A stretch of 64,000 bases of DNA. Origin: Amycolatopsis sp. CA-126428. Lineage in GTDB: Bacteria > Actinomycetota > Actinomycetes > Mycobacteriales > Pseudonocardiaceae. The translations under genes were made by a program, and so were the position numbers. This document shows positions 35,496 to 45,031 of this stretch, piece by piece (the first letter of the stretch is position 1; every line of letters begins with the position of its first letter). The stretch is taken from the NCBI RefSeq assembly GCF_002904335.1, contig NZ_PPHF01000135.1, positions 1 through 64,000 of the forward strand, read 5' to 3'. A model generated the notes under the pieces. It saw nothing but the letters and a program-made list of their open reading frames with translations, did not search any database and was not told the DNA's origin.

Positions 35496-37847
35496 GTGAG
35501 CCAGGAGCTCGACGCCGGGGTGCCCGCGAAGCAGGGCGCCCCGCAGAACGGGCAGGCGGCAACGCCCGCGCCGCCGAAGCCGAACGGTGCGGCGCCGAAC
35601 CCGTCCGCGACCCGGCGGGTCCGGGCGCGGCTCGCCCGGCGGATCACCGCGCAGCGCGCGGCCCCGGTGAAGCAGGTCCTCGAACCCCTGGCCGTCATCC
35701 ACCGCGAGCTGCACCCCAACGGCGACCTCGGCCTGCTCCAGCGCGCCTACGACGTCGCCGAGGAGCTGCACCGCAACCAGCGGCGCAAGTCCGGCGACCC
35801 GTACATCACCCACCCCCTGGCCGTCGCCACCATCCTCGCCGAGCTGGGCATGGACACGACCACGCTCGTCGCGGCCCTGCTGCACGACACGGTCGAGGAC
35901 ACCGGCTACGCCGTCGAGAGCCTGAAGGCCGACTTCGGCGACAAGGTCGCCGAGCTGGTCGACGGCGTCACGAAGCTGGACAAGGTGCAGCTCGGCTCGT
36001 CCGCCGAAGCCGAGACCATCCGCAAGATGGTCATCGCGATGGCCAAGGACCCCCGGGTGCTGGTCATCAAGCTCGCCGACCGGCTGCACAACATGCGCAC
36101 CATGCGCTTCCTGCCGCCGGAGAAGCAGGCCCGCAAGGCCCGCGAGACCCTGGAAGTGCTCGCGCCGCTGGCCCACCGGCTCGGCATGGCCACGGTCAAG
36201 TGGGAGCTGGAGGACCTCGCGTTCGCCATCCTGCAGCCCAAGAAGTACGACGAGATCGTCCGCCTGGTCGCCGACCGCGCGCCCTCGCGTGACATCTACC
36301 TGCGGTCGGTGATCACGGACCTGACCAGCAACCTCGTGTCGTCGCGGATCACCGCGAAGGTCGAGGGCCGGCCGAAGCACTACTACTCGATCCACCAGAA
36401 GATGATCGTCCGCGGCCGCGACCTCGACGACATCCACGACCTGGTCGGCGTGCGGATCCTCGTCGAGGACGTCCGGGACTGCTACGCGGCGATGGGGGTC
36501 GTGCACGCGCTGTGGCAGCCGGTGCCCGGCCGGTTCAAGGACTACATCGCGCAGCCGCGCTTCGGCGTCTACCAGTCGCTGCACACCACGGTGATCGGCC
36601 CGGACGGCAAGCCGCTCGAGGTGCAGATCCGCACCTACGAGATGCACCGCACCGCCGAGTACGGCATCGCCGCGCACTGGCGCTACAAGGAAACCAAGGG
36701 CACCCACAGCGGCAACGGCATGGACGTCGACGAGATGGCGTGGATGCGCCAGCTCCTCGACTGGCAGCGGGAGGCGGCGGACCCGGGCGACTTCCTCGAG
36801 TCGCTGCGCTACGAGCTGGCCTCGCGCGAGATCTTCGTGTTCACGCCGAAGGGCGACGTGATCACGCTCCCGGTCGAGTCGACCCCGGTCGACTTCGCCT
36901 ACGCCGTGCACACCGAGGTCGGCCACCGCTGCATCGGCGCCCGCGTCAACGGCCGCCTGGTCGCGCTCGAACGCAAGCTGGAGAACGGCGAAGTCGTCGA
37001 GATCTTCACGTCGAAGGCGGAGAACGCCGGGCCGTCGCGGGACTGGCTGCAGTTCGCCGGCTCGCCGAAGGCGCGCGCCAAGATCCGGCAGTGGTTCGCC
37101 AAGGAACGCCGCGACGAGGCGATCGAAGGCGGCAAGGAAGCCATCACCAAGGAGATCCGCAAGGTCGGCCTGCCGATCCAGCGGCTGGTCTCCGCGGAGT
37201 CGATGGGCGCGGTGGCCACCGAGCTGCGCCACGCCGACATCTCGTCGCTGTACGCGGCGGTCGGCGAGGGCCACACGAGCGCGAAGCACGTCGTGCAGCG
37301 CCTGGTCGCGCTGATCGGCGGTGTCGACGCCGCGGAGGAGGAGCTCGCCGAGCGCGCGACGCCGTCCACGGTGACCCGCCGCCGCGGCTCCAACGACGTC
37401 GGCGTGGTGGTCAAGGGCGCCAGCGACGTCTGGGCGAAGCTGGCCCGCTGCTGCACGCCGGTGCCGGGCGACGAGATCCTCGGGTTCGTGACCCGCGGCG
37501 GCGGCGTTTCGGTGCACCGCACCGACTGCACGAACGCCGGCGACCTGCAGTCCCAGCCCGAGCGGCTGGTCGAGGTCGAGTGGGCGCCCTCGGCGTCTTC
37601 GGTGTTCCTGGTGGCCATCCAGGTCGAGGCGCTCGACCGGCACCGCCTCCTTTCGGACGTGACCAAGGTGCTGGCCGACGAGAAGGTCAACATCCTGTCT
37701 GCGTCGGTGACGACGTCGCGGGACCGGGTCGCGGTCAGCCGGTTCTCGTTCGAGATGGGCGACACGAAGCACCTCGGCCACGTCCTCAAGGTGGTCCGCG
37801 GCGTGGAAGGTGTCTACGACGTCTACCGCGTGACGTCCGCTTCCTGA
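35496..37847 (+). CDS. relA: Bifunctional (p)ppGpp synthetase/hydrolase Rel
   Basis: 783 residues. HD hydrolase domain (about 90-250) with YITHPLAVATILAELGMD and ALLHDTVEDT, synthetase domain (about 280-420) with GRPKHYYSIHQKM and YQSLHTTVIGPDG, then TGS (about 450-515), a zinc-finger-like segment with RCCTPVPGD, and ACT (about 705-783). Both active sites look intact, so it makes and degrades the alarmone. GTG at 35496 is preferred because CAGGAGG precedes it. The C-terminus overlaps the convergent amidohydrolase by 25 bases. Confidence 0.96.
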   Translation: MSQELDAGVPAKQGAPQNGQAATPAPPKPNGAAPNPSATRRVRARLARRITAQRAAPVKQVLEPLAVIHRELHPNGDLGLLQRAYDVAEELHRNQRRKSGDPYITHPLAVATILAELGMDTTTLVAALLHDTVEDTGYAVESLKADFGDKVAELVDGVTKLDKVQLGSSAEAETIRKMVIAMAKDPRVLVIKLADRLHNMRTMRFLPPEKQARKARETLEVLAPLAHRLGMATVKWELEDLAFAILQPKKYDEIVRLVADRAPSRDIYLRSVITDLTSNLVSSRITAKVEGRPKHYYSIHQKMIVRGRDLDDIHDLVGVRILVEDVRDCYAAMGVVHALWQPVPGRFKDYIAQPRFGVYQSLHTTVIGPDGKPLEVQIRTYEMHRTAEYGIAAHWRYKETKGTHSGNGMDVDEMAWMRQLLDWQREAADPGDFLESLRYELASREIFVFTPKGDVITLPVESTPVDFAYAVHTEVGHRCIGARVNGRLVALERKLENGEVVEIFTSKAENAGPSRDWLQFAGSPKARAKIRQWFAKERRDEAIEGGKEAITKEIRKVGLPIQRLVSAESMGAVATELRHADISSLYAAVGEGHTSAKHVVQRLVALIGGVDAAEEELAERATPSTVTRRRGSNDVGVVVKGASDVWAKLARCCTPVPGDEILGFVTRGGGVSVHRTDCTNAGDLQSQPERLVEVEWAPSASSVFLVAIQVEALDRHRLLSDVTKVLADEKVNILSASVTTSRDRVAVSRFSFEMGDTKHLGHVLKVVRGVEGVYDVYRVTSAS

Positions 37848-39112
37848 GGCTGCCACGACCCGTCGACCGGGATGCCCGCGGCCGCGGCGATCCGGTCGCG
37901 GGACTCGAGCAGCCGCGCGCGCAGGGCCGGGAGATCGAGGCCGAGCAGCCTGCCGTGGCGTTTGACCGCCGTTCCGGCGACGAACACGCTGTCGACCAGG
38001 CCGGGGTGACCGGCGCTGACGATCGTGCCGACGGCGTCGCCCACCGGGAAGACCGCCGGGTCCTCGGCGTCGAGCAGGACCAGGTCGGCGTCCTTGCCGA
38101 CGGTGATGCTGCCGGTCCGGGCGCCGAGCCCGCAGGTCCGGGCCCCGTCCACCGTGGCGAACGCGAGGACGTCCCGGGTCGTGAGGGCGCCGCGCTCGGC
38201 GGCCAGCGCGGTGCGCATGGCGGAGAACATGTCGCCGCCGGCGGACGGGCAGTCGTCGACCGACAGCGACGGGCGGATTCCGGCGGAGAGGGCCCGGGCG
38301 GTGATGAGCGGTTCGAAGCCCATCTTCAGCTCGACGTCCGGGCTGACCGACACCGAGCCGCCCGCGTCGGCCAGCATCGCCAGCTGGTCGTCGGAGAGGC
38401 CGTTGCCGTGGACGACGGTCGTGCGGTCGTCGAGCAGGCCGCGCTCGTGCAGTTCCGCGATCGGCCGGTCACCGCGCGGCCAGCCGCCGGTGCCGTGGAC
38501 GTGCATGCTCACCGGCAGGCCGAGTTCCCGCGCCAGCGCGACGTCCGCGGCGGTTTCGTCCAGTGTGGACATCACCGGGCCGCGCAGGCCGAGGGCCATG
38601 TCTTCGCCCGGGAGCAGGGCCCGGACCCGCCGGATCTCCGGCGCGATGTCCGGCCCGGCGGCGCCGTAGCAGAAGATCGAGCGGCCCGGCGCGTCATGCA
38701 GGGCCTGGATCGCGGCGTCGGCGTTCTCGGGGCGGTCGGCGCGGTGGAACCAGTCGAGCAGGGTGGTGACCCCCGAGTTCAGCGCTTCGATCCGGCCGAG
38801 CAGGTTGCCCAGGTAGACGTCTTCGGGGCGGTAGTGCGGCCCGAGCGTGCCGTGCACGGCGACGCGGTACTGGCCGAACGTCCAGTCGGCGCCGAGACCG
38901 CGGAACGCGGTCTGCCAGGTGTGCCGGTGGGTGTCGACGAACCCGGGAAGGACGATCTTGCCTCCCGCGTCGACGACCTCGGCCCCGGCCGCGTCCAGGT
39001 CCGGGCCCACCGCGGCGATCCGGCCGTCCTCGATGAGCACGTCCCCGCGGGGGAGTGTCCCGACCGCCGGATCCATGCTGACCACCAGGCCACCGCGCAC
39101 GAGCGTGTTCAT
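37823..39112 (-). CDS. Amidohydrolase (TrzA/AtzA-type metal-dependent hydrolase)
   Basis: 429 residues. Amidohydrolase barrel with metal-binding H62 and H64 (GFVDTHRHTWQT), later His in SMHVHGTGG and VVHGNGLSDD, and Asp in LSVDDCPSAGGD. N-terminal beta-sandwich VRGGLVVSMDPAVGTLPRGDVLIEDGRI. Resembles deaminases/dechlorinases acting on heterocycles (5-methylthioadenosine, guanine, triazines). Divergent from a marR gene across a perfect palindrome, so probably induced by substrate. Confidence 0.88.
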   Translation of the reverse strand: MNTLVRGGLVVSMDPAVGTLPRGDVLIEDGRIAAVGPDLDAAGAEVVDAGGKIVLPGFVDTHRHTWQTAFRGLGADWTFGQYRVAVHGTLGPHYRPEDVYLGNLLGRIEALNSGVTTLLDWFHRADRPENADAAIQALHDAPGRSIFCYGAAGPDIAPEIRRVRALLPGEDMALGLRGPVMSTLDETAADVALARELGLPVSMHVHGTGGWPRGDRPIAELHERGLLDDRTTVVHGNGLSDDQLAMLADAGGSVSVSPDVELKMGFEPLITARALSAGIRPSLSVDDCPSAGGDMFSAMRTALAAERGALTTRDVLAFATVDGARTCGLGARTGSITVGKDADLVLLDAEDPAVFPVGDAVGTIVSAGHPGLVDSVFVAGTAVKRHGRLLGLDLPALRARLLESRDRIAAAAGIPVDGSWQPQEADVTR

Positions 39113-39125
39113 CAGCGTCCTCCCA

Positions 39126-39145
39126 AGAGTTGATGCGTCAACTCT
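39126..39145. promoter_or_regulatory. MarR operator palindrome between amidohydrolase and marR
   Basis: AGAGTTGATGCGTCAACTCT is a perfect 8+4+8 palindrome, 13 bases from the amidohydrolase start and 17 from the marR start. The divergent arrangement supports regulation of both genes by the MarR protein. Confidence 0.8.
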
Positions 39146-39162
39146 AGCTTAGACTGTCCGGC

Positions 39163-39597
39163 ATGGACATGAGCCCCGAGGATTGGGCGTTCTGGGACAC
39201 CTGGATGCGCGCGCACCGCCTGCTCGTCCGCGAGCTCGACCGCGGCCTGCAGCGCGACTGCGGCATTTCGAAGGCCGAGTTCAGCGTGCTGGTGACGCTG
39301 CGGCGCCCGATGCGCGTCGGCGAGCTCGCCGACGCGCTCGGCTGGGAGAAGAGCCGGGTCGCGCACCTGTTGACGCGCATGGAGAAGCGCGGCCTGGTCG
39401 TCCGGACCGAAGACGGGGCCGGCGGCCGGCGCACCGGGATCGAGCTCACCGAGGAGGGCCGCCGCCTGGCCGGCAGCGCGACGAGGGTCCACGGCGCCAA
39501 CATCCGCCGGTCTGTTCTCGACCACCTCACCCCCGACCAGGCGGCGGCCATCCGGTCCTGGAGCGAGGAGCTGGTCGAGCGCGTCGAGCCGGGCTAG
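39163..39597 (+). CDS. MarR-family transcriptional regulator
   Basis: 144 residues with a MarR winged helix: RELDRGLQRDCGISKAEFSVLVTLRRP, RVGELADALGWEKSRVAHLLTRMEKRGLV and wing RTEDGAGGRRTGIELTEEGRRLA. Likely represses itself and the divergent amidohydrolase through the palindrome at 39126-39145. Confidence 0.92.
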   Translation: MDMSPEDWAFWDTWMRAHRLLVRELDRGLQRDCGISKAEFSVLVTLRRPMRVGELADALGWEKSRVAHLLTRMEKRGLVVRTEDGAGGRRTGIELTEEGRRLAGSATRVHGANIRRSVLDHLTPDQAAAIRSWSEELVERVEPG

Positions 39598-40242
39598 AAC
39601 CGGGCGGCCAGGTTCGCCGACGGGACTTTGCCGCGGTGGACGAGACCACGCTGTACGTCGAGTAGGCGCCGTACCTGCCGCCGCCGATCCGGGCCACCAG
39701 CCCCGGCGCGTCCGACGTCCCGATCACCACCAGGGCCGGCGTGGTGATCTCGGCGAGCCGGTGCCGGGTGTCCGGGATCCACTCCGTCCACTGTGGAGCG
39801 GTCCACTCGTGCCGGTACACCTGTGAGCACATTGCCCGGACCAGCGCGAGCATTTCGCCCGGCAACACGGAGACCTCACGCGCCGGCCCGGCGACCAGGT
39901 ACCGGATGTTGGCCTCCACCATGGCCCGCACGTCCGCCGGGCATGACTTCCGCGGCCAGCCGCGCGATGTCCGCCAGCATGTGGTCCGGCCAGGTGTGCC
40001 CGGTGAGACCCGAACCGAGCAACGCCAGCAGATCCTCGTAGTGGGCGTTCACCGGTTTCGCCACGGGTTTCCCCGAACCCGCGGCGGTCGTAGCGGATCA
40101 CCCGGTGGGTGGCGGCGAGCTCGGTGAACTGCGCGTCCCACATCCGGCGGTCGCCCAGTGCGGGCTGCAGCAGCACGACCGCGGGCCCCTCTCCCGCGTC
40201 GTCGTGGCCGAACGCCGTCCCGCCCACCTCGATCGCCGCCAC
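39594..40242 (-). pseudogene. Decayed alpha/beta hydrolase gene
   Basis: Read on the minus strand, homology runs through at least three frames. GTG at 40242 opens AAIEVGGTAFGHDDAGEGPAVVLL and FTELAATHRVIRYDRRGFG (hydrolase N-terminus). After a frameshift comes HYEDLLALLGS. The nucleophile elbow GxSxG and the following strand-helix are missing, and a third frame resumes with EVSVLPGEMLALVRAM and RLAEITTPALVVIGTSDAPG (usual near the acid residue). A final fragment ends KVPSANLAARF at the stop near 39594. Internal loss plus several shifts make a functional product unlikely. Confidence 0.75.
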
Positions 40243-40315
40243 GGCCCCAAACCAGCCACCCGACCGCGTCACACACCGCCGGTTTCGCTGAGGGCGAGAA
40301 GCTAAAGTGCGGCTC

Positions 40316-41095
40316 ATGACCGACGGATTCGACCTGACGCGCGAGGGCGATGTCGCCCGCCTGACGCTGACCCGGCCGGAGAAGATGAACGCCATCACCT
40401 ACGGCATGTGGGCGGCGATCCCGGACGTGGTCGCCGAGGTGGAGGCCGACCCGGCGCTGAAAGTGCTGGTGATCACCGGTGCGGGGGAGCACTTCTCCGC
40501 CGGCGCCGACATCAGCGAGTTCGGGGAGCTGCGCACCACGGCCGACGGCGCGGCGAGCTACGACAAAGCCGTCGAAGGCGCGGTCGCCGCCCTCACCGCG
40601 ATGCGCAAGCCGTCGGTCGCGATGATCCGGGGCAACTGCATCGGCGGCGGCTGCCAGGTCTCGGTCGCCTGCGACTTCCGGTTCGCCGCCGAGGGCGCGC
40701 GGTTCGGCATCACCCCGGCGAAGCTCGGCATCGTCTACCACTTCGACTCGACGCGCCAGCTCGTCTCGCTCGTCGGGCCGGCCCACGCCAAGTACTTCCT
40801 CCTCTCCGGTGAGCTGATCACCGCCGCCCGCGCCCGCGAGATCGGCCTGCTCAACGACGTCTTCCCGGCCGAGGACCTCGAAGCCTCGACGCTGGCGTTC
40901 GCGGAGACGTTGTGCGCGCGGTCCCAGGCGTCGATCCGCGGGATGAACCGGATCATCGAAAAGATCGTCGCCGGGCAGGAAACCCCGGACGCCGAGGTCG
41001 AGGAGATCCGCTCGGAAGCCCTGCACGGCGAGGACTACGCCGAGGGGGTCGCCGCCTTCCTGGCGCGGCGCCCGCCGCGGTTCACCTTCCGCTGA
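40316..41095 (+). CDS. Enoyl-CoA hydratase/isomerase family protein
   Basis: 259 residues of the crotonase fold: VARLTLTRPEKMNAITYGMW, ITGAGEHFSAGADISEF (oxyanion hole), and KPSVAMIRGNCIGGGCQVSVACDFRFA. The position of the first catalytic Glu in hydratases is Asn-containing here (IRGNCIGGG), so hydratase activity is not assured; isomerase or another crotonase reaction is possible. ATG at 40316; GTG at 40307 is an alternative. Confidence 0.88.
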   Translation: MTDGFDLTREGDVARLTLTRPEKMNAITYGMWAAIPDVVAEVEADPALKVLVITGAGEHFSAGADISEFGELRTTADGAASYDKAVEGAVAALTAMRKPSVAMIRGNCIGGGCQVSVACDFRFAAEGARFGITPAKLGIVYHFDSTRQLVSLVGPAHAKYFLLSGELITAARAREIGLLNDVFPAEDLEASTLAFAETLCARSQASIRGMNRIIEKIVAGQETPDAEVEEIRSEALHGEDYAEGVAAFLARRPPRFTFR

Positions 41096-41098
41096 GCC

Positions 41099-41662
41099 TC
41101 AGCCGTCCAGGTAGGCGTGGAAGTGCTCGGCGACGACGTCGGTGACACCGGCGGGGCCGAGCCTGCCGTCGATCTCGATGACGCGGATGCCGAGGTCCCG
41201 CGCCGCCCGCACGGCTTGGGCGGCGAGCATCCGGTCGCGCGTGAGCCGGGTGCGCTGCTGCGGGATCGCGGGTGCCTCCGGCCGGTGCCGGAGCTGGTGC
41301 TGGCGGAACAGCTCGGTCGGCACCAGCACCACCATGCGGCCGGGGGAGTCCACGAGCGGGGCGACCAGCTCCGGCCGCAGGCCCCGGCCTTCGGCGACGA
41401 CCGGCCGCGGCGAGGTCAGCGCGCGCAGGTCGTCGAGGGCGCGGTCGAAGCGGCGCCCGAACTCGGCCATCAGCGCGGCCAGCTGGTCGCCCGCCGGGAG
41501 GTCGTCCGGCAGCGGGGACCCGGGCCGGGCCCGGTCGTCGTGGTGGTACGCCGTCAGGCCGTGCCGCTCGGCCAGCAGCCGCGCGACGGTGGACTTGCCG
41601 GTCCAGGGAGCGCCACCGATCCACAGCGCCTTCCGGAGGGTGCCGAACGGATCCCGCGTCAT
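41099..41662 (-). CDS. P-loop NTPase, small-molecule kinase-like
   Basis: 187 residues with Walker A GGAPWTGKSTVARLLAERHG. HHDD follows at the second strand, and QQRTRLTRDRM and VRAARDLGIRVIEIDG come later. It resembles the AAA_33/cytidylate-kinase-like P-loop group; the phosphate acceptor is not evident. Convergent with the enoyl-CoA hydratase gene, 3 bases apart. Confidence 0.75.
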   Translation of the reverse strand: MTRDPFGTLRKALWIGGAPWTGKSTVARLLAERHGLTAYHHDDRARPGSPLPDDLPAGDQLAALMAEFGRRFDRALDDLRALTSPRPVVAEGRGLRPELVAPLVDSPGRMVVLVPTELFRQHQLRHRPEAPAIPQQRTRLTRDRMLAAQAVRAARDLGIRVIEIDGRLGPAGVTDVVAEHFHAYLDG

Positions 41663-41757
41663 GGGACGACTATCGCGGGCCCGGCGCCCCGATGGCCAGT
41701 GTTCCGGCGCCGGTTGATCCGTTCAGCGCACCGTGACCGGGCGCGCACGCCCGGGGG

Positions 41758-42591
41758 TCAGGGCCGGTCGCCTTCGCCGTCGACGACGAGCACGGTGGCG
41801 GAGTCCGCGAAGTCCGGCTGCGGGCCGATCCGGAAGTGGAAGCGCGAGCCCGGCCGCACCGCGGCGATCACCTGGTTTTCGGCCGTGTCCAGCACGATGA
41901 TCGCGAGCTCGGTGGTCTTCGGTTCCGGGCGCAGCACGACGTCCGGGCGCGGCTCGGGGACGACGATCGGGAGCGGCAGGGTGCCGCTGACCGAGCCGCT
42001 GCCGAAGTCGTCCTCTTCGCGCGCTTGCGGTTCGAACGGGGCCGGGGGGAGCAGCTGCGGGCGGCGCCGCCACCAGAGCCCGGCGAGCAGGCCGGTCAGC
42101 AGGCCGCCGGTGCCGCTGACGGCCGAAGCGAGGCCGACGCCGAGACCGGACGTCTCCTCGGCCGGAGCGGCCTTGGCCACCGGAGCCGGCTTGGCCGCCG
42201 GAGGAACGGGCGCGGGGGCCGGTAGCGGGCCGAACTGCACGCCCGGCTTCTGGACGGCGTCCTCGGGCAGCTGGAGCACCTGACCGGGCTCGATCGCCGC
42301 GGCATCGGTGAACGGCGTGCCGTCCGGCCGCGGCCGGCCCTGGTTGAGCTGGAAGATCTCGGGGAAGCGGCGCCCGTCGCCGAGCGCGCGTTCGGCGATC
42401 TTGAACAGCGTGATGTCCTCGGGGTTGTCGGCGTGCGGCACGATGTAGTACTTGACCGGCGGCGGGTCGGCCTGGGCGAACGCGGGACCGCCGGCGAGCA
42501 CGGCGAAGAGGACACCGGCGCAGCCGGCCTGACCGGCCCGCCCGAGGACGCGGCGGACCGCGGGAACCCGGTTTTCGACCATCGTCGGCAC
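41758..42591 (-). CDS. LysM-like exported/membrane-anchored protein
   Basis: 277 residues. N-terminal signal (VRRVLGRAGQAGCAGVLFAVLAGGPAFAQA), a LysM-type segment about 45-110 (YYIVPHADNPEDITLFKIAERALGDGRRFPEIFQLN in parts, then IEPGQVLQLP), a Pro/Ala linker, a membrane helix about 150-172, WWRRRP stop-transfer and a C-terminal soluble tail. Similar LysM membrane proteins occur in actinomycetes and may bind peptidoglycan. Function not known. Confidence 0.75.
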   Translation of the reverse strand: MPTMVENRVPAVRRVLGRAGQAGCAGVLFAVLAGGPAFAQADPPPVKYYIVPHADNPEDITLFKIAERALGDGRRFPEIFQLNQGRPRPDGTPFTDAAAIEPGQVLQLPEDAVQKPGVQFGPLPAPAPVPPAAKPAPVAKAAPAEETSGLGVGLASAVSGTGGLLTGLLAGLWWRRRPQLLPPAPFEPQAREEDDFGSGSVSGTLPLPIVVPEPRPDVVLRPEPKTTELAIIVLDTAENQVIAAVRPGSRFHFRIGPQPDFADSATVLVVDGEGDRP

Positions 42592-42655
42592 CTCTCCCCG
42601 GCGACCCGGCGGGCCTCCGGTGTTGCCCCCTACACGGGGCGGGCGCGGACGCGGT

Positions 42656-43435
42656 TCAGATCTTGTCCCACGGCACGGTCTCGTACGCTTCGGCGAGCAG
42701 GGCCACGGCGTGGTCGGCCGGCGGCAGCACGAGGTCGTCGACGGACGCGACCGCGCGCCCGGGCGTCTCGGAGTTCGTCACGAACACGGCGTCGAAATCG
42801 CGGAGGTCGGCGGGCCGGACCTCCCGCGTCTCCTGCGGCACGCCGCGCCGCCGTAGGGCTTCCCGCTGCACCAGCATCGTGATCCCGGGCAGCACCGCGG
42901 CTTCCGGCCACACGACGGTGTTCCCGGCGAGGAAGCCGGCGTTCCAGATCGAGGCTTCGCTGATCCGGCCCCGGTGGTCGACGAACAACGCGTCGTCGAA
43001 GCCCGCCAACCGGGCTTGGCGGGCCGCGTGGATCTGGCCGAACGTGCCGAGGTGCTTGACCTCCGGCAAATCGCGCTGGTAGCGCACGGTCCGCAGGCGC
43101 AGCGGCGCCGGGTCGGCCGGGCGCGGCGGCCCCGTCCGGACCAGGATCTCGGGGGTCATCGGCTCGTCGAAGGACCGCGTGAGCACGACGACCCGGACCG
43201 AGAGCGTGGATTCCCCGGCGACCGCCCGCCGGACGTAGGAACGCACGAGGCCGACGTCGAGTTCGGTGCCGAACAGCAGCCGCGTGCTCGTGGCGAGCCG
43301 CTCGAGGTGGAACGCGAGCCCGCGGACCCGCCCGTCCCGGACCTGCATCGCGGTGAAGTGGCCGTAGGAGACCATTCCCGCGAGTGCGGCGTCCGGGCCG
43401 AGCGGATCCCCGTTCAGCTCGAACCGGTGCGGCAC
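42656..43435 (-). CDS. PLP-dependent class IV aminotransferase family protein (PabC/BCAT-like)
   Basis: 259 residues. Fold type IV PLP enzyme: VKHLGTFGQIHAARQARLAG supplies the Schiff-base Lys in EVKHLGT, GRISEASIWNAGFLAG follows, and VLPGITMLVQREAL is the phosphate-binding block. Could be an aminodeoxychorismate lyase or a branched-chain/D-amino acid aminotransferase. GTG start overlaps the ppi stop by one base. Confidence 0.85.
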   Translation of the reverse strand: MPHRFELNGDPLGPDAALAGMVSYGHFTAMQVRDGRVRGLAFHLERLATSTRLLFGTELDVGLVRSYVRRAVAGESTLSVRVVVLTRSFDEPMTPEILVRTGPPRPADPAPLRLRTVRYQRDLPEVKHLGTFGQIHAARQARLAGFDDALFVDHRGRISEASIWNAGFLAGNTVVWPEAAVLPGITMLVQREALRRRGVPQETREVRPADLRDFDAVFVTNSETPGRAVASVDDLVLPPADHAVALLAEAYETVPWDKI

Positions 43436-44310
43436 TACTGGACGGTGACGCCCGTGAACTTGACCTGCTTGGTCGGCGCTCCGGTGCCGTCCTGCGGGTT
43501 CGGGTTCGCGATGCCGGCCTTCGCCACCGCGTCGAGCACCTTCAGGCCCTCGTCGCTGATGCTGCCGAACACCGAGTAGTCCGCCGGGAGGCCGTCGGCG
43601 CTGCCGTAGACCATGAAGAACTGGCTGCCGCCGGAGTTCGGGGCCTGCGTCTTCGCCATGGCGAGGATGCCGCGGCCGTACTTGATCTCCGGGAACGCCT
43701 CGTCCGGCATCGTGTAGCCCGGGCCGCCCTGGCCGTCCTGGGTCGGGTCGCCGGTGGCCGACGGGTCACCGCACTGCAGCATCTGCAGGCCCTCGGTGCC
43801 GAGCCGGTGGCACATGGTGTCGGTGTAGAAGTTCTGCTGGGAGAGGCTGATGAAGCTCTGCACCGCGCAGGGGGCGAGCGCCCGGTCGAGCGTCAGCGGG
43901 ATGTCGCCCGCGGTGCTCTTGAGCGTGACGTTCACCGTGCCGGTCGACGGGACGTTCTTGCCGTCCGGCGGGTTCACCTTCTTCGGCGCCTTGCCCGTCG
44001 CGTCGGCCTTGAAGTCGCACGTCGTCGGGTTCGGCAACGGCGTCGCCCGCTTCGGCAGCGCGGTGCGCTGCGTCGGGATCTGGAGGTCGGTCGGCGGCGG
44101 AGCGGCCGAGGACGACGATGCCGCGGTGTTGGCGCTGTCGCCGCTGTTCGCGCTCACGATCCACACCACGACACCGGCGACGACGAGGACGGCCACGCCG
44201 ACTACCCCAGCCCCGATCATCCGGCGTCGCTTCTGCTGCTCCAGTCGGCGCTCGAGCTGCCGCTCGAGTTTGCGCTTCGCAGCTTCGCGGCGCTGCTGGT
44301 TGGTCGCCAC
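43435..44310 (-). CDS. Membrane-anchored cyclophilin-type peptidyl-prolyl isomerase
   Basis: 291 residues: a basic coiled N-terminus (RREAAKRKLERQLERRLEQQKRRR), a membrane helix about 31-53, a Ser/Ala/Pro linker, then a cyclophilin domain (about 122-291) with NFYTDTMCHRLGT, GRGILAMAKTQAPNSGGSQFFMVYG and YSVFGSI. Equivalent of mycobacterial PpiB (Rv2582), which lies next to relA; here about 6 kb of other genes intervene. Faces the outside of the membrane. Confidence 0.92.
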   Translation of the reverse strand: MATNQQRREAAKRKLERQLERRLEQQKRRRMIGAGVVGVAVLVVAGVVVWIVSANSGDSANTAASSSSAAPPPTDLQIPTQRTALPKRATPLPNPTTCDFKADATGKAPKKVNPPDGKNVPSTGTVNVTLKSTAGDIPLTLDRALAPCAVQSFISLSQQNFYTDTMCHRLGTEGLQMLQCGDPSATGDPTQDGQGGPGYTMPDEAFPEIKYGRGILAMAKTQAPNSGGSQFFMVYGSADGLPADYSVFGSISDEGLKVLDAVAKAGIANPNPQDGTGAPTKQVKFTGVTVQ

Positions 44311-44458
44311 CCCGTACCCTCCCAGGTTCCGCTCGTCTCACACGTTTGAGGTAGCGGCAGTGTATGGGCACAGCCTGTGAGGACCATGTACAGGGCCCGC
44401 TAGTCTCAACCCGATCGTGATCGGCGCCATCCGGCGCGGAAGTCCGGGGAGGCGTTCG

Positions 44459-45031
44459 GTGCTCGTCGTCGGGTTCGGCAGCGGCCCGCTGCAGGCCAAC
44501 TGCTACCTGCTGGCGGCGGCCGCCGGCGGGCCGTGCGTGGTCGTCGATCCGGGCCAGGAGGTGGCCGCGCCGCTGGCCGCCGCGCTCGGCGAGCACGGGC
44601 TGGTCCCGGCGGCGTTGCTGGCCACCCACGGGCACCCCGACCACGTCGCCTCGGCGGCCGCGCTGTCGGCCGAACACGGCGTCCCGCTGCACCTGCACCC
44701 GGCCGACGTGCCGCTGTACGACGGCGACAGCGTGCCCCTTTCCCCGGGCGTGTACGCGGGCCTGGACGTCGACGTCCGGCCGGTGCCGGGCCACACCCCG
44801 GGATCGGTGGTGCTGGGCCTGGAGACGCCCGAGGGCGGCCGGCTCGCGCTGACCGGCGACACGCTGTTCGCCGGATCGATCGGCCGCGGGGACGTGACGG
44901 CGGCGCTGCGGGACCTGCTGGCGGCGTTCCCGGACGACACGGTGGTGCTGCCGGGCCACGGCCCGGCGACGACGATCGGCCGGGAACGCGCGGGCAACCC
45001 GTTCCTCGCCGGGACGGGGGCGCACCGATGA
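44459..45031 (+). CDS. Metallo-beta-lactamase fold hydrolase (glyoxalase II-like)
   Basis: 190 residues. The metal motif THGHPDHVAS is complete, with later GHTPGSV, LTGDTLFAGSIGR and LPGHGPATTIG. Matches mycobacterial Rv2581c in family and in position beside ppi. GTG at 44459 is chosen because GGGGAGG lies upstream. Confidence 0.9.
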   Translation: MLVVGFGSGPLQANCYLLAAAAGGPCVVVDPGQEVAAPLAAALGEHGLVPAALLATHGHPDHVASAAALSAEHGVPLHLHPADVPLYDGDSVPLSPGVYAGLDVDVRPVPGHTPGSVVLGLETPEGGRLALTGDTLFAGSIGRGDVTAALRDLLAAFPDDTVVLPGHGPATTIGRERAGNPFLAGTGAHR

